64,000 nt of DNA. Source: Uranotaenia lowii. Its lineage: Eukaryota > Arthropoda > Insecta > Diptera > Culicidae. Made by a program: the position numbers and the translations under genes. A model generated the notes under the pieces. It was not told the origin of the DNA and did no database searches. It saw only the letters and a program-made list of their open reading frames with translations. The DNA is taken from assembly GCF_029784155.1 (NCBI RefSeq), contig NC_073692.1, forward strand, positions 433,915,228-433,979,227, given 5' to 3'. Shown piece by piece: positions 20,302 to 31,494 of this stretch (position 1 is the first letter of the stretch; every line of letters begins with the position of its first letter).

Positions 20302-23300
20302 CAAGTGTTGTCGTTCTGAATTTCTGCCAAACGGCTTGCATGAAGCGAAAAGAGCGCGCGGGAAGGTGGGTTAATTTAATTTATTTTCACATCGATTCCA
20401 TTAATGATGTCGATGGTGTCGAATTGCGTCACACACGGCATCTGGGCGGTGTACCTGGTTCTGGCTTCCTTCAAACCTCCATGGTCTTTCCCCCGGGTTC
20501 GGGATGGAAGTGACCATCAGCTCCGCCACCGACTGGTCCATTTGGGCCAGCTCGGTGGGCTACCGAACATTGGCCGGCGGCCATCCGCTGTCATTGGATG
20601 GCTGTGGCATTTGAAGGCTTCCAGCGATATGGGTCTATCTAAAATATACATCGATAACCTCGAAAACAATCGATGGGTAGGCAAGCACCTTCATACAAAA
20701 TACACATTCTCCCGCCAGCAGGGTGTCCTCGCTCAATCTGTGGTAAAGAGCAATTTCCCTCGGAACAACTCGGATCGGGCTGCCGTTTGTTTTTGACCAC
20801 GCTTCCAACACGGATGGACAATGTTTTTCGATTTTTAAAACATTTTTCTTCTCCCTTTCGAAGGTGGAACATTTCTCCGGTAAAAGAGAGGCAGGTGGTG
20901 TGGTCAAGCAAAAACATCAAAGCGCCAGAATTTTCGCGAACGCGATAATGCGATTTTCAATTGCCACCCCCCTGATCGTTCCCTCACATTTTCTCGTTCT
21001 CAGTCGATTTGGTTTCGCATCCATTTTCCGGAGGAAAAATCGCACGCGCCTTGTTTTCCGAGATAATCACAACCAAAACAGAAGCCAGCGCTGCGTTCGC
21101 CCCAAAAGTAGATCAGCTACAACAGCCGGCATCAGTGACCGAAGACCGAAAAAATAAACAATATCACCAAACATCTTTCTGTTGTTTTGTTGGTGTACAC
21201 GAGCACACATACACGCTCATACGCGAATACACAGTGCTTGGTGTTGGGATATTGTGTGATTTTCTGTTTATCTTCCCTCACCTCCATTTTCCACAGATCC
21301 TTCATTAGAGCCACCCTGTTCTGTTGTGTACGTACTGTACAATCGAAACTGACCCCGCTCGGTTCATTTTCGATCGGCCATTCATTGTTTTCGGCTGGGG
21401 TAGGGGGAGGTGAATTTCGGAACCGTTCTCGGGGTTCTGTTCGACGTGTAAATTGTCATTCACGCGCTTATGGAGCTGCATAAACAAATCTATGAATTAA
21501 GCTGAGCCTAGTCGGTAGCGTGTCGTCGAGTGTTTTTGGTGGAAAACGTATTCGTCGTTGTCGTCGTCGCGGTCTGATTGAATTTCCACGAATGCACACT
21601 CGTATTAGAAGGACAGTTAGGTAGATAAAACTCCCAGTTAGTTGTCGGAATAATCTACCTACTGTTTTATTTTCCAGAGGAAAGTGGGGTGCGCTGCTGT
21701 CGATTGCTGCTGCTGCTAAATACTAACCTTAGGCGTGGTGGGTGTGATTGGATTGGACAGCCGGCCAGCGATATTGAGGAAACCAATTTGGTGATAATTA
21801 ATTTCGGCCCTTTGATATTGCAATTGAACGGGCGAGTGTCCACGCCTAATAGAGATAGCAGTCGGTCAATCGATTTGGATTGTTGATTAGATTGGAATCA
21901 GAAATTATTAATTTTAGATTTTCGCTAAACGATTTCGATACGAAAGTTACGTTGAAAGTTGACTTGGCAGCCAAGTTGAAGGTTAAGCAGTTGTATTTTT
22001 TACAGCACTGTTTCTATTTCAGCCGTATGTGATAGAAATATTGCTATTTTTGCATCACAGCATGCGAAAATACAACACGTGTTGTAGAAAAACTTGAAGG
22101 CCAAAGATCTTGAAAATGTTTTTGCATGGCAAAATTTTCAAAATGTGCAAAAAGTGACAAAATTTCTACCACTTTTTCCCAACACCTGTGAACTTCCTCT
22201 TAGTTGGGAGAAGTAGGCGCTGGATCGAAAATAGGCGATTGTTTACCATTTGCACGTGGTCTTTGTCTTTGAAAACTTTTATAAAATTGAAGTTTTATTT
22301 TTCTCAATCATTATGAAATTAAGCAAAAGGGTAAGTAAAAAGTTCATATATTTTGTGAGTTTTTTTAGGAACAAAAGCTTCTCTTTCTCGAACGTTGCTC
22401 GAGGAAAAACATAAATTTAGTATGACGAAAGCGGATGTTTTTTTGCTTTTATGCGGTCTCAAGCCTTGGCATCATGCAGAACAGTTTAAAGAAAGAGCGG
22501 CGAGTGAAGATGAAATCAAGAGAGTGCTATGGATGCTGTGGAATTCTACGACGGAGAATACAGGATTCTCCACTCAAATGAGAGACGATGTTCAACAACT
22601 TCTTTGTTCGAATAATGATTGAATTTATATCCGAAGGCCGAAATTTCCCGGTGTTACTTTCCTGGAGCAACAGAATCTACGTACGAAAATATGGAATACG
22701 GAAGTTTCCTCTCTTGGGATTCAGTCCAGAGCTGCATTAAATCCAATAATTTCGCGCAACCTTGCTGTTGATGGTTGATTGAAAAAAAAAAAATCAAAGA
22801 ACCTCATCGCATGCCTGAGGTCCAATTGAAAAAAAAATTGGTTCAGAATACTGTTGATGAGATTTACTTTCGATTTGCAAACCAGTGCACTGCAATTTTA
22901 TCTTCAAAATGGTAGTAGGTATGTATGTATACACCTGCTCTTTTTGTTAGAACAAATCCAAAATATTAATAACTAAATTTATTTTGGTTAAGATATATCT
23001 TTGAAACAGGATTCTATTTTAATGCCCATATTTAATTGAAGGCTAATGCATATTTTTGCAATCGACCTGGGCCAGAATTCCTGGCAAATGGTTGTCCTGT
23101 TCAGGCATTAAAATTTACCTCAATACTGGGAATACCAAACAATGGTTTTTAATTCCCAAAAAACACCCAGACCAGAACTCGAAAAGGCCGCTGTAAAGCA
23201 TCGAAACTGGACTGATTGAAAAATTCAGTACCCTTTCATGTGTGACGTCTGATAGAACATATCCCGAGCGATTTTGTCAGATTGACACATGTCCGTCCTT

Positions 23301-24111
23301 TTGGTTCATGCATCCATGCTGCCGTGCCGATCGTACCGGAATAACCTAGCACCTGACTTGCTTGTGTGTACTTCCGTCCCGTTCGAAGGTTACCAATTTA
23401 TGTTTGCATATTACCGGCATTGGCCACCCGACGATGACCCGACTCATGTATCTGCCATCATCCTCATTTATCTCCCCGGGTTCCTGAGGGCAAACGCTGG
23501 CACTCTTTCGAAGGCTCTTAATAGTGCAAACTGACTAATTAATTTATTTTATGAACCTGCTGAAAAACTTACCTTCTCCGCTTAAATATGGGTACAGACA
23601 GGAGTAGGTATCCATTTGGGTTCACCCGGGAATCTCGGTTCGGTGCACATGGTGTGGCGGATATGATGGTGCAGTGATTTGCACTCCATGTTTGAACATT
23701 ATTATCGCATTATAAATAAATTAGAATGTTTTCTGGCAATGGGTCCCTTCGGGCGTTTCGCGCGTTTTCTCTTCGCCTGGTTCCGGTTCATTCCGGTGCA
23801 TGTAATCGGTTCACTCGAGTTATCGATATTTGCATATTCCGTTCCTGTGAGTTTGCCACGCTAGCAGACAGAGGCCATTCCCGAAAATACACCTGCGGGG
23901 ATTGATTAACTGATTTATTGTTTATAGAATTCCAATTTTACGCAAATACAAGCTCGATGCGCATCGCCGCCACCGCACGCACGCACTCACGCAGGACACG
24001 CACACCTTCGCTCTAGGTGCTCAATTTATCGGTTCTGGATCAGTATTTGCTGAAATCATGCAGCCGGAAGCAAATTTTCACCAATTGCATTTCCTCCCGC
24101 GAATCCCGAGT

Positions 24112-24135
24112 GTCGTCGTCGTCGTCGTCGTCGTG
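24112..24135. repeat. (GTC)n microsatellite
   Basis: About eight GTC units. Confidence 0.95.
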
Positions 24136-25246
24136 GCCCAAAAAGCCCTTCAGGAATAATGGCGGTGCACGTTCCATCGCCAGAATCCACCCGTTTGGTT
24201 CGGTTGACTGGATCTCTCTCGGCGGTTATTTGCCAATGTCATACACGTTCGCCCCGTCAGCGGGATGGCGGAAAATTAAAATTCCTGCGGCGGTGTTGTC
24301 ACCCAGAGTCAGTCAGCTAGCGCCAGATCCCGCAAACCCGGGCCAGGCCATTCCGTAGGGCTGATAGGGAGTGCAAGAGCCCTCCAAAAAAATTCGCCAC
24401 GTCATCGAACGAGTGAAAAAAAACACATAACTAAAAACCGCCATCATTGCAGTGAAATATCTCTCAAAATGGTTGTCAACCTCATTCTGGGCCAATTCTG
24501 AGGGAAAGTTTTTTTTCTGCTTTTTTGATTCACCTCAAAATGGAATGTACATTTCGGTCCAAAGGAATGCTTTCGATCAATGTTTGAAGTTTGAATATGC
24601 TAGAAAAAATTGCTTTTGCTTACGAATTTTATGCTTTGATCTTGAAAATCTGCTTTTGCAGAAACTTATGAAAGATTTAAATTCTTTAAATTTAATATTT
24701 CACAATAGAGACGTTCAATTTAACGCTCAGATGACAAAAGGAATTGTATCAATGCATAACAAAAAAAAACAAACCAAATCACGCATAACTTATCGTGAAA
24801 CCCGATCAACAGAGTAGCAAAATTGAATTTTGATTTTCAAACAAGCGCCCGCTAAAGAAAGAAAAAAAAACTTCATCACAAATCTGCTGAGGTCTAGAGA
24901 AAATCGAACCAAAACGATGTGGCCCATCATCAACGGAACGTTTGCGATGGCCGTCATCGGATCGAATACAAAATCAAACGGATAAAGAGGAAAAAAAGCC
25001 GAAACATGTCCAAAAAATCCGTACAAGACGAAATCCGGATGATTGACAGCTCCTGTTCGGTAGTCAGCACCAGAAGAGCCCCGGCACAAACTTTGTCTCC
25101 GCATCCGTCCGTCTGTGTGGGTGGTGGCTCGACAGATTTGCGGGAGACAGATTTAGAAAGATGGAATCGATCCCGGCGCGGCTGCCGAAAAAAAATGACG
25201 CGAAATAACTTCCAAAAACCGCTTGGAGTTGTCCGTGAGATTCGGC

Positions 25247-25268
25247 CGTCGTCGTCGTCGTTGTTGTT
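25247..25268. repeat. (GTC)n/(GTT)n microsatellite
   Basis: Five GTC units grading into GTT. Confidence 0.85.
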
Positions 25269-25604
25269 TGCTAATGCGGGAACCGAAAAAAGGCTGAACC
25301 AAGTCTGCTGCGGAACAGATAGGACGGAATCCGTCAGAGGGACGCACCTAGTCCAGTCATCTGTCACAAGCCACAAGGCACACCGGAGTGAGTGGGTGGA
25401 TTCTCCTTGCTTTTTGACTGTTGCCGGGAGGATTCTATTTGCATGCTAAAAAGTACAACTGATTTCGAGCAAACGAACAATTAATTTCCCTTCTAGTTAA
25501 TTTGGGATTATTCAGAAATATTCAACATGTTTTCTGTGCCGATTAAATCGCGAATTGAATGTTTTGAAAAATTCAAAAACTGTTTTGGTTGTTGTTTTGT
25601 CCAC

Positions 25605-25795
25605 TTTTAAGCTCAAAATTGCCCACTAGTTTACGATAGCATTTAAGCTAGAGCTGTCGTTATCTTGTTGAATGATAAAAAGTTCCCTTCAGCTCCACTT
25701 TCAGCGTGGATTCTTCCAGATTCCCACACAAAATGTCAATAAAATCATCGACAGTCATTGTACCGTTGACTTGAGTCAAGTATCCTACGCAAGCC
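25605..25795 (-). pseudogene. Tc1/mariner transposase remnant
   Basis: On the minus strand one frame reads NGTMTVDDFIDIL..NLEES (about 25775-25715). After a frameshift near 25680 it continues FIIQQDND at about 25680-25656. This order, G-x-M-(x)-Y/F-x-x-IL-xx-NL, then FQQDND, is that of the middle of Tc1-family transposases; the D within QQDND is the second catalytic acid. A stop follows soon after the motif. Only about 60 codons survive, so it is a dead fragment of a cut-and-paste transposon. No TIR was recognised around it. Confidence 0.6.
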
Positions 25796-25998
25796 AAACA
25801 AAAAAAAACAACTTAAAACCATGATGTTTCACCAAAAAATGGCACAAAAATGAAACAAACACGTTTTTTCGGGTTCGACCCACAATGATACACAAAAATT
25901 AAACAAAAATCACACAAATTAACACAAACGTGACAAAATAATGACACATCATGATTCAGAACTTCACTAGAAAATGATATGGAAAACTCAAACGAATT

Positions 25999-26003
25999 GT
26001 AAT
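25999..26003 (+). repeat. Target-site duplication (left) of the LTR element
   Basis: GTAAT, repeated at 29490-29494 directly after the 3' LTR. Confidence 0.85.
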
Positions 26004-26354
26004 TGTAGTGATTATAGGAGCTTATAGATAATTCAAGAATTTATCTTGAAGTTGATTTCACAAATGTTTATGAGCATATATATTACGCAATGTGCAATAA
26101 ACTCATATCAACGTGCATATACTCAAAACAGGCGTGAACGTGCTCCAAATAAATCACGTGTGATAGAACGAAAGCAAAAATATCATGTTAGGGGACAAGA
26201 AAGAGAGAGCGTATTGCGATGACGTTTCAAGCGAAAGTCGAGTTAGTCTTTTAACAGATTTTGTGGCGAAAAGACGCGTTGTGTTTAGACGCGTTGTGTG
26301 TAAAAAATGTGAAAATTCGGTAAATATCCGAATATTGAAGGAACAAGTACGACA
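26004..26354 (+). repeat. 5' LTR (351 bp)
   Basis: Direct repeat of 29139-29489, with two differences (about 26132 and 26255). It contains a TATA-like CATATATATTA and AATAAA signals, and starts TGTAG and ends CGACA. Confidence 0.93.
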
Positions 26355-26355
26355 A

Positions 26356-26371
26356 TGGCGTAGGCGGTAAG
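26356..26371 (+). promoter_or_regulatory. Primer-binding site, tRNA-Ser-like
   Basis: TGGCGTAGGCGGTAAG lies one base after the LTR and begins with the TGG that pairs with the tRNA CCA end. From memory it matches the tRNA-Ser primer site of the 17.6/297 group at about 13 of 16 positions; this needs checking. Confidence 0.5.
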
Positions 26372-26437
26372 TGAACCAGTAAAAGATTGGTTCCTTAGCA
26401 AGGAATACAATCATTGATTGGAAAAGCGTGAAAAGGT

Positions 26438-27172
26438 ATTCCGATGAAAGATTCGGATCAGTACTATCATTGCGATGAAAGACTCGCATCATTTTCCGAA
26501 ACTCCGATGAAAGACTCGGCCCAAGCTTTATAATTCCGATGAAAGACTCGGATTATTTTCGAAATTCCGTCGAAAGATTCGGATTATTTGAAATTCCGAT
26601 GCAAGACTCGGAACAGTTTTGTAACTGCGATGAAAGACTCGCATAGTTCTCCGAAACCCCGATGCAAGACTCGGAACGGCCTAAGCTCTATAATTCCGAT
26701 GAAAGACTCGGATCATTTTCGAAACTCCGATGAAAGATTCGGATTATTTGAAATTCCGATGCAAGACTCGGAACTGTTTTGTAACTGCGATGAAAGACTC
26801 GCATCGTTCTCCAAAACTCCGATGCAAGACTCGGAACTGTTTTATTATTGCAATGAGAGAATCACATCATTCGTCAAAACTCCGATGAAAGACTCGGATC
26901 ACGTATGGTACTTCCGATGAAAGACTCGGATCACTTTTAAAGTCTGGTGAAAGACTCAGTTCAGTTTTGGTATGGCGTGGCGATTAAAGACTCGCATCAT
27001 TTTGGAATCTCCGATGAAAGAATCGGATCATGTGTTGAAATTCCGACTATAGAGTTTCAGATGATTTATAAAATTCCGATAAAAGATTGGATTTGAAAAA
27101 AATTGGACTTGTTTTATATTTCTGATAAAGACCCGGATTATTTTAGAAATTCCGAGAAAAGACTCGAATATT
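26438..27172 (+). repeat. Tandem array of ~23 hairpin units, ~31-bp period
   Basis: The unit is TCCGATGAAAGACTCGGA plus a ~13-bp AT-rich spacer. The 18 bases form a 5-bp stem (TCCGA/TCGGA) with an 8-base loop TGAAAGAC. At least four units have TGCGA/TCGCA instead, a paired change at stem position 2 (units at about 26471, 26625, 26785 and 26980). One at about 26943 changes position 3 to T:A. The loop is nearly constant, with TGCAAGAC as a variant. A 160-bp block (from about 26531) is duplicated at 26691. Later units (from 27040) are decayed. The array starts ~80 bp after the primer-binding site. Confidence 0.9.
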
Positions 27173-27174
27173 TT

Positions 27175-27955
27175 TTATGTGGCACAGATCAAAACAAAAA
27201 CACTAGAAAATTCATTATTTGATATGATGAAATTCAATAAGAGTTTTGGGTGAAATAAAATATTCTAATAATATCTGGACTTAGAAATAATGGATCTCAG
27301 ATGAAAACTGTTTTCTCTAATGCCCTTGTTGAAAGATTGAAAGAAGTATTAGTTAGAGCTATAATCTGATGACATCTGGAGTTTGGCAGATATAAGATTC
27401 TTAAATACGAATGTGAGGATGAGGAAGGTGATGGCAATAAATTAAGGATAACATAAAAATAATAACAGCAGAATAAAGGAAAACAGAAAAGCATCTGCCA
27501 AAAGGTTAAGACGAATGCTAAAGAAACGATTGAAAGATTAGTCACTAGCAAAAGTGCAAAAAAAAATAAGAATAGAGCAAAAAGATAGTGTGAGGAATTT
27601 CAAAGAACGTACAAAAAAGGAGTATAGAAGTAGAACAAAATTCAAGAGGAGAAGAAATGAAAAAAAAAAGAGGAGAGTTATGAAAACTAGCTAACAGAAC
27701 AAAAAAAAATATACGGGTTCAAATTAGTAAAGAAAAGAACAGCTCAAAACACAAGAGAATTAAGCTAAGAAATGAAAACAATTATCTTTAGATAAGTAAA
27801 TTTTTATGTGGCCATCGATCAAAACTTCGGAACACTCATCGTTTGATATGATGAATTTCGTCGAGCGCTTTGAGCGTGATCAAATATTCCAATGAAGACC
27901 TTAACCACAGAAACCCTTAATTAGGAACTATTGCATTTAAGATGAAAGACTCTTA
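27175..27955 (+). repeat. Internal duplication of the LTR element, offset about 627 bp
   Basis: The stretch from 27175 (TTATGTGGC..GATCAAAAC, then GTTTGATATGATGAA-like sequence) recurs, diverged, from 27802. The second copy ends near 27955 with another GATGAAAGACTC unit. Confidence 0.6.
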
Positions 27956-29138
27956 TTACTTTTTTGTTGTAATTTTCTTACTAATGAGTCATTACTGTAG
28001 GATTGAGAAAAAAAAAATAGTTAGATGTACAATTTGATGACAGAATTGCATGGAAACAAGATGTAGTAGAAAGAAGATGTGAATAGAAATGAAAATGTGA
28101 AAGAAATAAGAAAGAAATTGGAAGATGAAAAAGTAGGTTAAAGAAATAAGCAAAAAAGAAAAAATTAGTAAAGAAACGAAGTAGAAACAAGGAAACGGAT
28201 TGAAAATAAAAATAAAATTGTAGATCTTTAGATGTTAAAAAAAAGGAACATCGAAAACAAGATGACCGAAGATGAAACAAAAAAATTAGTTTAAGATAGA
28301 AATCAGAGCTGCTAATAATGTTGAGTTAAAAAACGGAAAATACAAATAAATAAAGGAAGACAGGATAGAAATTTGTGAAGAAAAGAAAGGAAAAGAATAT
28401 AAGTAAAGAGAAACGCTAAAAGTAAAGAGAAACGAAAGGAAAAGACAATAGGTTAAGAGAAACGCTAAAGGAAACGGAGCAAACAAAAAAAAAGTATAGA
28501 AGTATAACAAAAGTGTGAACAGAGAACAGACTTAATAATTTAAGAATTAAAAGGAGAAGTGAAAAAAAAAATAGAATAAGCAGATGAGCAAATGATAGAC
28601 TACAAGATGAGAGAGTTTGTAAAAAGGTTAAAGAGCAAATACAAACAAAAAGTAGTTAAAAGAAACGGAAAAGCAAAAACAAGTTTAAACGAAAAATTTG
28701 AAGAAAAAATTATGATTAGAAAAGAGAAAATAGGTGAATTTAAGAAAAAAACATGGGTCTCGATAATGGTGGACAAAAATAAAACGAAAGATTAAAAAAG
28801 AGAGTAAAAGAAGAGGATGAGATAAAAATAATATATGAATATAGTGAGAATCAAAAAGAAAATTGGCAATAAAAAGAAAAAAAAGAAAGAACAGAGATAA
28901 GAGTAATAAGAAGACGGTTTAAAAAAATGAAAAAGAAAAAAAAAATAAAAATTTAACCGATAATTTTCAGAAGTAGACTATTGAAAATGATTAATACTTT
29001 GAAATGTAAGGCTAAAAATGAAGTATGAAACTACGCTACAAGATTCGAAACGATTTCTTGTACAACTCAAAGTCACGGCAAGATATAAAGAAAGAAATAA
29101 AAAAATTAACACAGTTCAAGAGTAGAGGTGGGTAGTAA
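27560..29138 (+). other. Purine-rich non-coding interior and 3' polypurine tract
   Basis: The plus strand is overwhelmingly A and G (AAGAAAG, GAAAAG types), so the minus strand reads Leu/Phe/Ser-rich frames that are compositional artefacts. It ends with AGAGTAGAGGTGGGTAGTAA just before the 3' LTR, a likely priming tract. Confidence 0.7.
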
Positions 29139-29489
29139 TGTAGTGATTATAGGAGCTTATAGATAATTCAAGAATTTATCTTGAAGTTGATTTCACAAAT
29201 GTTTATGAGCATATATATTACGCAATGTGCAATAAACTCATATCAACGTGCATATACTCAAAACATGCGTGAACGTGCTCCAAATAAATCACGTGTGATA
29301 GAACGAAAGCAAAAATATCATGTTAGGGGACAAGAAAGAGAGAGCGTATTGCGATGACGTTTCAAGCGAAAGTCGAGTTAGTCTTTTAACGGATTTTGTG
29401 GCGAAAAGACGCGTTGTGTTTAGACGCGTTGTGTGTAAAAAATGTGAAAATTCGGTAAATATCCGAATATTGAAGGAACAAGTACGACA
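29139..29489 (+). repeat. 3' LTR (351 bp)
   Basis: Matches 26004-26354 except at two positions. It is followed at once by the GTAAT duplication. Confidence 0.93.
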
Positions 29490-29494
29490 GTAAT
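29490..29494 (+). repeat. Target-site duplication (right) of the LTR element
   Basis: GTAAT, identical to 25999-26003. Confidence 0.85.
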
Positions 29495-31492
29495 CAGCAT
29501 AAAACGTTGCAATTCCATGGAATCTCATAATTTGGCCCGGATAATCTTCCAGTGAAACACGACGGCGAGATATAAATAATTCCAAAGTGTTGCGGAATGA
29601 GAGAAGTTCATAACTTGTAGCACTAATGCGGTGATGACAGGACCAAGTGTCACACGGCTCACGGCCATCCTTCGGAATTACACCGTGAAGTGGTTCTGAT
29701 CTAGGTGGTACGTACCTAGTTCGATAGTGTGGAAAGAAGGGCGATAGCGCACTTCCGAGTGCCGCTCGCAGATAAATCTCCAGCAGCAGCTCAGGACGGA
29801 CAGGAAATGCGAAAGCGCAATCAAGTGATGTGGCAATGGAAAACTTAATTGAAAGTGAAACTGTGTAATCTCGTTTCAATTACATTTCTCATTCTGGACC
29901 GGTTCCCTGCTATCCTCACCCTCATCTTGGGTGCTTCTTTTGCCATTATTGGCTGATTTTGGGGCGGGGACATTTGTGCGATTTACGATTCTTCCGGAGA
30001 CCTTTCCCCGGGAGCTTTCATTCGCTCGTTGTAAAGAATGATCATCCTTCCTTTGTTGGGGCTTCTTGGGATCACCATCCGTGGGGGTCGCCGAGAAGAG
30101 TGGTAATTGTTTAAAAGCACACTTTTACGCGGTTGCTAGGAGGTGGAAAAGTTTTCCACCTCTTGTGGGGCTAACCCGATGGGAGAGCCAAGATAATTCT
30201 ATTTATAAGCGGGAAAAAGCTCCGGCCCTTTAGCTGCCTTTCTTCTCGGAGGCTCGTAATCATCTTAATGTTTTTATTGTGTTACTCGTTGCTTTGGCCG
30301 TGGGGGGTTGTGGCAAGTTTTGTGACATCCCTGCTCCCGGTGCGGTTAACCAGGCGCTAAAATTTACGAGACCACCTTGTACCTTTCCTCGGCTTCAGTT
30401 TTTGTTCTCCTTAGCCGGGGAACCCAAGAAGTTCTGGGCCTCATCACGGGGGGACTCATAAATTATGATCACGGCTCATTCTCTGTGTCGACAATCGAGA
30501 TAATATATTTAATTTAATTATTCCAACATTTTCATTATCACTCTTTCATTTGGTTGCCTGTAAATTTTCGCCTGACTAGGAGGGCACGCATTTTCTGCCT
30601 GTCTTCTTGTCGTCCCAAATAGGGATGAAAACCGTTCGGCTGTTCGCATCCCTGGGAGCTGATCTGAACACAATTTACCGCCCCCCACCCGCTCAGCGGA
30701 GAAAAAACCGGGAAATCACGAACGAACCAAGGGACGGAACCTGACAACATATGTTTCTACTTTACGAGCCATGGTGTAAGTATTTATAGCACATAGTGCG
30801 CCATTACTAATTCAATAATAAATTTTCAACCTCATCTTCCATTTGGCTCTCCAAAGCCAAAGCCAGATAATATTTAACATTTTGGTTACGCCAAAGGCAC
30901 ACGGTTGTTGGCCCTGCCATTCACTATTCCGACGAAATGGGGCCCAAAACTCTCCGGAATGGTTCTGAATCGCGCGCACAAATGTGTATTACGACATTTT
31001 GTCGCAGTACGTTATACAACCAAATGACTACACACTACATGGCGAAAAACGACCGGGAATATTCCATCGAAAGACGCTGTTCTAGTCTTGGAAGCCTCTT
31101 CTTCGAAACCCTCTCCCGGTCCTTTCAGGGAACATGTGTAGCAGAAAATGAGACAGAGCTTTATCCCCGTGATCCCACTTAACTCCCCACTTCCTCGCTT
31201 CCAGTTGATCCCCCCTTTCCATACATAGCAAAGTGCAGAAGTTTGGCAGCTCACCCACAGGTAATGTTATAACATTGCTACTATCTTCACAACCAACCGA
31301 GTAGCGATTAAATAGTGTTTCCCCGAAAATCCCAGCTCTTGCCAAAAACGCGAAGACATTCCTCTCTATTCGGCAGTAATTGTTCCGATAACATACATTT
31401 AATTTCAGCTTTGGCATAACTAGAACCTCATCCTGACAGAGTCGTTCTCTCTCTCTGTCTCGTTAAACTAAATTTCACTTCACTTCACGAGG
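29495..31492. other. No gene seen; GC-richer unassigned DNA
   Basis: Composition is near 45-50% GC, unlike the neighbouring insertions. Open frames up to ~110 codons carry no recognisable motif. A TCTCTC run lies near 31448. Confidence 0.5.
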
Positions 31493-31494
31493 TA

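Larger units (their letters stand above)
19971..25600. other. No supported gene; microsatellites and one weak ORF
   Basis: GC-richer blocks at about 20160-21900 and 23250-25450, with an AT-rich block at 21900-23060. An unrecognised frame at 22359-22621 preceded by a splice-acceptor-like tract is treated under findings. Other long frames lack recognisable content. Confidence 0.5.
26004..29489 (+). mobile_element. Complete non-autonomous LTR retrotransposon without ORFs (LARD-like), 3486 bp
   Basis: Two 351-bp LTRs, each starting TG and ending CA, flank a 2784-bp interior and are bracketed by a 5-bp duplication GTAAT. The LTRs differ at only two positions, so the insertion is young. The interior holds no gag, pol or env. 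It carries a tRNA-primer-like site, a tandem hairpin array, an internal duplication and a strongly purine-biased stretch, ending in a purine-rich tract at the 3' LTR. It must borrow proteins from an autonomous relative. The tRNA-Ser-like primer site would fit Ty3/Gypsy, but the superfamily is not settled. Confidence 0.9.

Noticed and set aside
24919..25449. 176-codon frame
   Set aside because: GTG start, competing frames on the other strand of similar length, low-complexity Arg/Ser content.
26588..26920. 110-codon frame with repeated MKDSD / MQDSE
   Set aside because: It is the hairpin array read in one frame; the ~31-bp unit shifts frame each repeat.
26438..27172. CRISPR array
   Set aside because: Repeat period is regular but the spacers are also related to one another, units diverge gradually, and the context is a eukaryotic LTR element.
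26438..27172. Tandem hammerhead ribozymes
   Set aside because: CGATGAAA recalls the core, but CTGATGA plus a separate GAAA with three stems and a cleavage site is absent.
27981..28510. Leu/Phe/Ser-rich minus-strand frames
   Set aside because: Produced by the purine-rich plus strand; no domain.
29289..29879. 196-codon frame on the minus strand
   Set aside because: It runs across the 3' LTR and its border into flanking DNA; the part inside the LTR also appears at 26154-26492.
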